DNA of 7,173 nt, taken from Clostridiales bacterium. Lineage in GTDB: Bacteria > Bacillota_A > Clostridia > Peptostreptococcales > Anaerovoracaceae. The DNA lies in assembly GCA_015058265.1 (NCBI GenBank), contig SVCR01000080.1, forward strand, positions 1 to 7,173. The letters are read 5' to 3'. Positions within the stretch are counted from its first letter, which is position 1; each line of letters starts with the position of its first letter. Shown here in pieces: positions 5,480 to 7,173 of this stretch. The translations under genes were made by a program, and so were the position numbers. The notes below the pieces were generated by a model. The model saw only the letters and a list, made by a program, of their open reading frames with translations. It was not told the origin of the DNA and ran no database searches.

Positions 5480-6796
5480 ATGAGTAATAAGAGCAGACCG
5501 AAATATGTGACTCTCAGGATCGGCAATCACAGATTCGGGAGATTCCGCGTCAGCGGCGGCAAGCCTTCAGTAGAAGAGCGCCGCATGGAGCTGAGGGCTA
5601 ATAATTCCGGCATGAGACGAGCTGATGCAGAGGGCGGGCCTTCATTGAAGACCGCTCAGAATGATCCGCTGATCGCTCCGCCGGGCTTTGGTTATTCAAA
5701 TACTGTCATTGATCCGCAGAGCGGTTCTTCGAAGAGCTACTGGGAATCCATCGCTGAATTGAGAGGCGGCGGGACATCCGCGTCGAGCCGGCCGGGAGCA
5801 TCCAAGTCTTCCGCAGCCGCACCGGCGAAGAAGAGCAGCTACGCGGTTCGCGGTGCAGTCAAAGCAGATGCAAACAGGAGACCGCTGATCTCCGGAAGGA
5901 AGGCCAGGGAAGAGGCTGAATTCGACAGGATAATGAGGATGCCGTCTGTTCAGAGACTGTATGCATCTGATCCTGCAGCGGCACGCGCGATAGCTTCAGA
6001 GCGTGCGGCATCCAGAGTAAGAAAACAGGACAGAAAGAGAAAACTCCTGACCATAACGATAGGCGGGACTCTGTGCATCATCATAATAGTCGCTTTGCTC
6101 GCTTCGGGCATCAGCAAGCTCCTGCACAGAACCAACAATGAAAGGATAGCTGAGGAAGCAGGTAATCAGGTGACCCTGACCGGGACTCAAGCCGGGGCTC
6201 AGGCCGGTGAGGCTGTTGAAATGACAGAAAAAGGTTTCCCTATAGAAACTGAGAAAGGGGTCACTCGTGTCGGCGGCATAATAATCGCAAATAAGACATT
6301 CTCGCTGCCGGAGAAATACGGCGACGGTCTGACTGAAGAGACGCAGGCTGCTTTTAACGATATGGAAGAGGCAGCCGGTGAGGAAGGGATACCTCTGGCG
6401 ATAGTCAGCGGTTTCAGATCCTATGAAGAGCAGAAAACACTGTTCGAAGGCTATGTTGATAAAGACGGGATCGAAAATGCTGAGACCTATTCAGCCCGCC
6501 CGGGGCATTCCGAGCACCAGATCGGCGAGGCGATGGATATAAACCAGATATCAAGGTCGTTTGCTGAGACCGCTGCGGGGAAATGGCTCGCTGAACACTG
6601 CTACGAATACGGTTTTATTCTCAGATATCCGGACGGCAAGACAGATGAGACAGGATATATCGGTGAACCTTGGCACTTCAGATATGTCGGAAAGGAGCTG
6701 GCAGAGCTCCTGTACAATGACGGAGACTGGATCACATTGGAGGACTACTTCGGCATAACCAGCACATATGAAGCTAAACAGTACGGAGCGGGTTAG
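5480..6796 (+). CDS. membrane-anchored D-alanyl-D-alanine carboxypeptidase, VanY/M15 family
   Basis: The enzyme should be a zinc peptidase that removes the terminal D-Ala from peptidoglycan stem peptides outside the cell. Numbering from ATG 5480 (438 aa), the catalytic domain spans about 265-425. SGFRSYEEQ (310-318) carries substrate-binding Arg313. SEHQIGEAMD (344-353) is the SxHxxGxAxD zinc motif, with His346 and Asp353. EPWHFRY (396-402) gives catalytic Glu396 and third zinc ligand His399. All key residues are present. A single transmembrane segment (about 189-212) follows the basic stretch RVRKQDRKRK, so the N-terminus should be cytoplasmic and the enzyme outside. The roughly 185-residue cytoplasmic part is unusual for the family: a beta-like basic start (KYVTLRIGNHRFGRFRV), a low-complexity Ser/Ala/Gly segment (about 95-122) and a charged helical stretch (about 138-187). 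It forms an operon with the upstream repressor-like gene. The family includes VanY of glycopeptide resistance, but there is no vanHAX here, so a resistance role is not implied. Confidence 0.9.
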   Translation: MSNKSRPKYVTLRIGNHRFGRFRVSGGKPSVEERRMELRANNSGMRRADAEGGPSLKTAQNDPLIAPPGFGYSNTVIDPQSGSSKSYWESIAELRGGGTSASSRPGASKSSAAAPAKKSSYAVRGAVKADANRRPLISGRKAREEAEFDRIMRMPSVQRLYASDPAAARAIASERAASRVRKQDRKRKLLTITIGGTLCIIIIVALLASGISKLLHRTNNERIAEEAGNQVTLTGTQAGAQAGEAVEMTEKGFPIETEKGVTRVGGIIIANKTFSLPEKYGDGLTEETQAAFNDMEEAAGEEGIPLAIVSGFRSYEEQKTLFEGYVDKDGIENAETYSARPGHSEHQIGEAMDINQISRSFAETAAGKWLAEHCYEYGFILRYPDGKTDETGYIGEPWHFRYVGKELAELLYNDGDWITLEDYFGITSTYEAKQYGAG

Positions 6797-6816
6797 TGCG
6801 CCCCGGCTTGTGTATC

Positions 6817-6833
6817 TGCAGTGCGGCGCTGCA
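6817..6833 (+). terminator. small hairpin after the carboxypeptidase gene
   Basis: TGCAGTG (6817-6823) pairs with CGCTGCA (6827-6833) through seven pairs, one of them G-T, closing on a 3-base CGG loop. It begins 21 bases after the stop codon, a usual place for transcript ends. No T run follows, so it is not a classic intrinsic terminator; it may stabilise the 3' end or assist Rho. Confidence 0.3.
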
Positions 6834-6834
6834 T

Positions 6835-6904
6835 GATGCTTATATGTGCCTGCGCCTGATACACTTATCCGCTGACACGGGGATGCTTATTGTGATACAC
6901 TAAT
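6835..6904 (+). repeat. imperfect direct duplication in the intergenic region
   Basis: Two shared blocks occur in the same order in both copies. GATGCTTAT-(A)-TGTG lies at 6835-6848 and 6882-6894, and TGATACACTWAT lies at 6857-6868 and 6893-6904, with only one base different. In the second copy the blocks overlap, as if 10 bases between them had been lost. The inverse, GTGTATC, also appears at 6810-6816. This could be an old duplication, or paired binding sites upstream of the next gene. The second copy overlaps a possible -10 box. Confidence 0.5.
6872..6901 (+). promoter_or_regulatory. possible promoter of the alpha/beta-hydrolase gene
   Basis: CTGACA (6872-6877, five of six to TTGACA) is followed after 18 bases by TACACT (6896-6901, four of six), with an extended TG at 6893-6894. 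Predicted start near 6908, about 63 bases before the ATG and immediately before the hairpin at 6910-6938. The boxes are moderate, so this is a suggestion only. Confidence 0.4.
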
Positions 6905-6909
6905 GTGCG

Positions 6910-6938
6910 GGGCATGAGAGTGATGCTCTTGCATGCCC
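6910..6938 (+). other. stem-loop in the leader before the alpha/beta-hydrolase gene
   Basis: GGGCATG (6910-6916) pairs perfectly with CATGCCC (6932-6938). Inside, AGAG (6917-6920) pairs with CTCT (6926-6929), leaving the loop TGATG and a TG bulge (6930-6931). This gives 11 pairs in total. It is not followed by T residues, so it is not an intrinsic terminator for the upstream operon. If the promoter just upstream is real, it would be the very 5' end of the mRNA, where such stems can protect against decay; it could also be a protein-binding dyad. Confidence 0.5.
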
Positions 6939-6970
6939 GACAACAACTATACGGAAAGTCACAGAACAGA

Positions 6971-7173
6971 ATGAATATAAACATTGACGGATACAATATT
7001 AATTATAAGATAACCGGCAGCGGCAGCAAGTATGCGGTCATGCTGCAGGGCTGGGGTACCGGGATGGATATGTATGATTCTGTCGCAGCTGCGATGGGAG
7101 ATGAATACAGCTTCGTCCAGTTTGACCTGCCGGGATTCGGCGAAAGTGATGAACCGGCTGAAGCCTGGAATGT
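6971..7173 (+). CDS. alpha/beta-hydrolase fold protein, N-terminal part (runs off the window)
   Basis: The first 67 codons show the start of an alpha/beta-hydrolase. A short beta-hairpin (NIDGYNINYKITGSGSK, residues 4-20) is followed by strand YAVMLQGWGTG (21-31), which holds the oxyanion-hole turn, and by strand and turn FVQFDLPGFGES (49-60), the usual D-x-P-G-x-G-x-S of this fold. The oxyanion motif reads QGWG instead of the common HGWG/HGxG. The catalytic nucleophile elbow, acid and histidine lie beyond the window, so the substrate cannot be predicted. Relatives include esterases, haloperoxidase-like enzymes and C-C hydrolases. The start ATG has only a weak ribosome site (GGAAAG, 6953-6958, 12 bases away). 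It is separated from the carboxypeptidase gene by 174 bases and is probably transcribed on its own. Confidence 0.85.
   Translation, partial: MNINIDGYNINYKITGSGSKYAVMLQGWGTGMDMYDSVAAAMGDEYSFVQFDLPGFGESDEPAEAWN

Noticed and set aside
6561..6758. Second plus-strand frame of 65 codons within the carboxypeptidase gene
   Set aside because: It lies inside the conserved zinc-peptidase coding region in another frame, with no family resemblance.
5148..6796. Toxin-antitoxin system with the RHH protein as antitoxin
   Set aside because: The neighbour is a membrane-anchored carboxypeptidase with a full zinc site and not a small toxin, and the RHH protein has its extra domain at the N-terminus, not a C-terminal toxin-binding tail.
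5480..6796. Glycopeptide resistance cluster (vanY with vanRS/vanHAX)
   Set aside because: Only a VanY-like enzyme is present; neighbours are an Arc-like regulator and an alpha/beta-hydrolase, so no resistance cluster is visible.

Overview
The window looks like chromosomal DNA from a Gram-positive, probably anaerobic, Firmicute (class Clostridia is my best guess). The reasons are a GC content near 50%, heavy use of AGA/AGG for arginine and ATA for isoleucine, strong AGGAG-type ribosome binding sites, sigma-A-like promoters and a T-tailed intrinsic terminator. No sequence search was possible, so the taxonomy is inference. All genes are on the + strand and nearly all the DNA is accounted for; no gap longer than 300 bases lacks a gene.

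Left part (1-3200): the last 28 codons of an unrecognised gene, then a full-length cytoplasmic glycoside hydrolase family 2 beta-galactosidase of the LacZ type (1009 aa). Its catalytic and sugar-contacting residues are intact. It also carries an extra loop of about 27 residues near the active-site entrance and a divergent stretch before its last domain. A weak hairpin follows it.

Middle part (3200-4970): a well-expressed-looking ridA (enamine/imine deaminase, 122 aa) with a strong ribosome binding site, then a 12-helix MFS transporter (407 aa) only 25 bases downstream with almost no ribosome binding site. A very good intrinsic terminator (18-bp stem, five T) closes this probable two-gene unit.

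Right part (4971-6833): a near-consensus promoter with an extended -10 drives a two-gene operon. The first gene encodes a 100-aa protein with a leucine-heptad coiled coil followed by an Arc-type ribbon-helix-helix DNA-binding domain. The second encodes a membrane-anchored VanY/M15-type D,D-carboxypeptidase with an unusually long cytoplasmic tail of about 185 residues. Copies of an 8-bp palindrome, TGATATCA, sit just downstream of the promoter exactly 11 bp apart, and a degenerate third copy lies 22 bp upstream over the -10. That is the geometry expected for an Arc-like repressor, so I propose that the ribbon-helix-helix protein controls its own operon and thus a cell-wall enzyme. This is the most interesting signal in the window.

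Far right (6834-7173): a short intergenic region with a near-duplicated segment, two hairpins and a possible promoter, then the first 67 codons of an alpha/beta-hydrolase that runs off the end.
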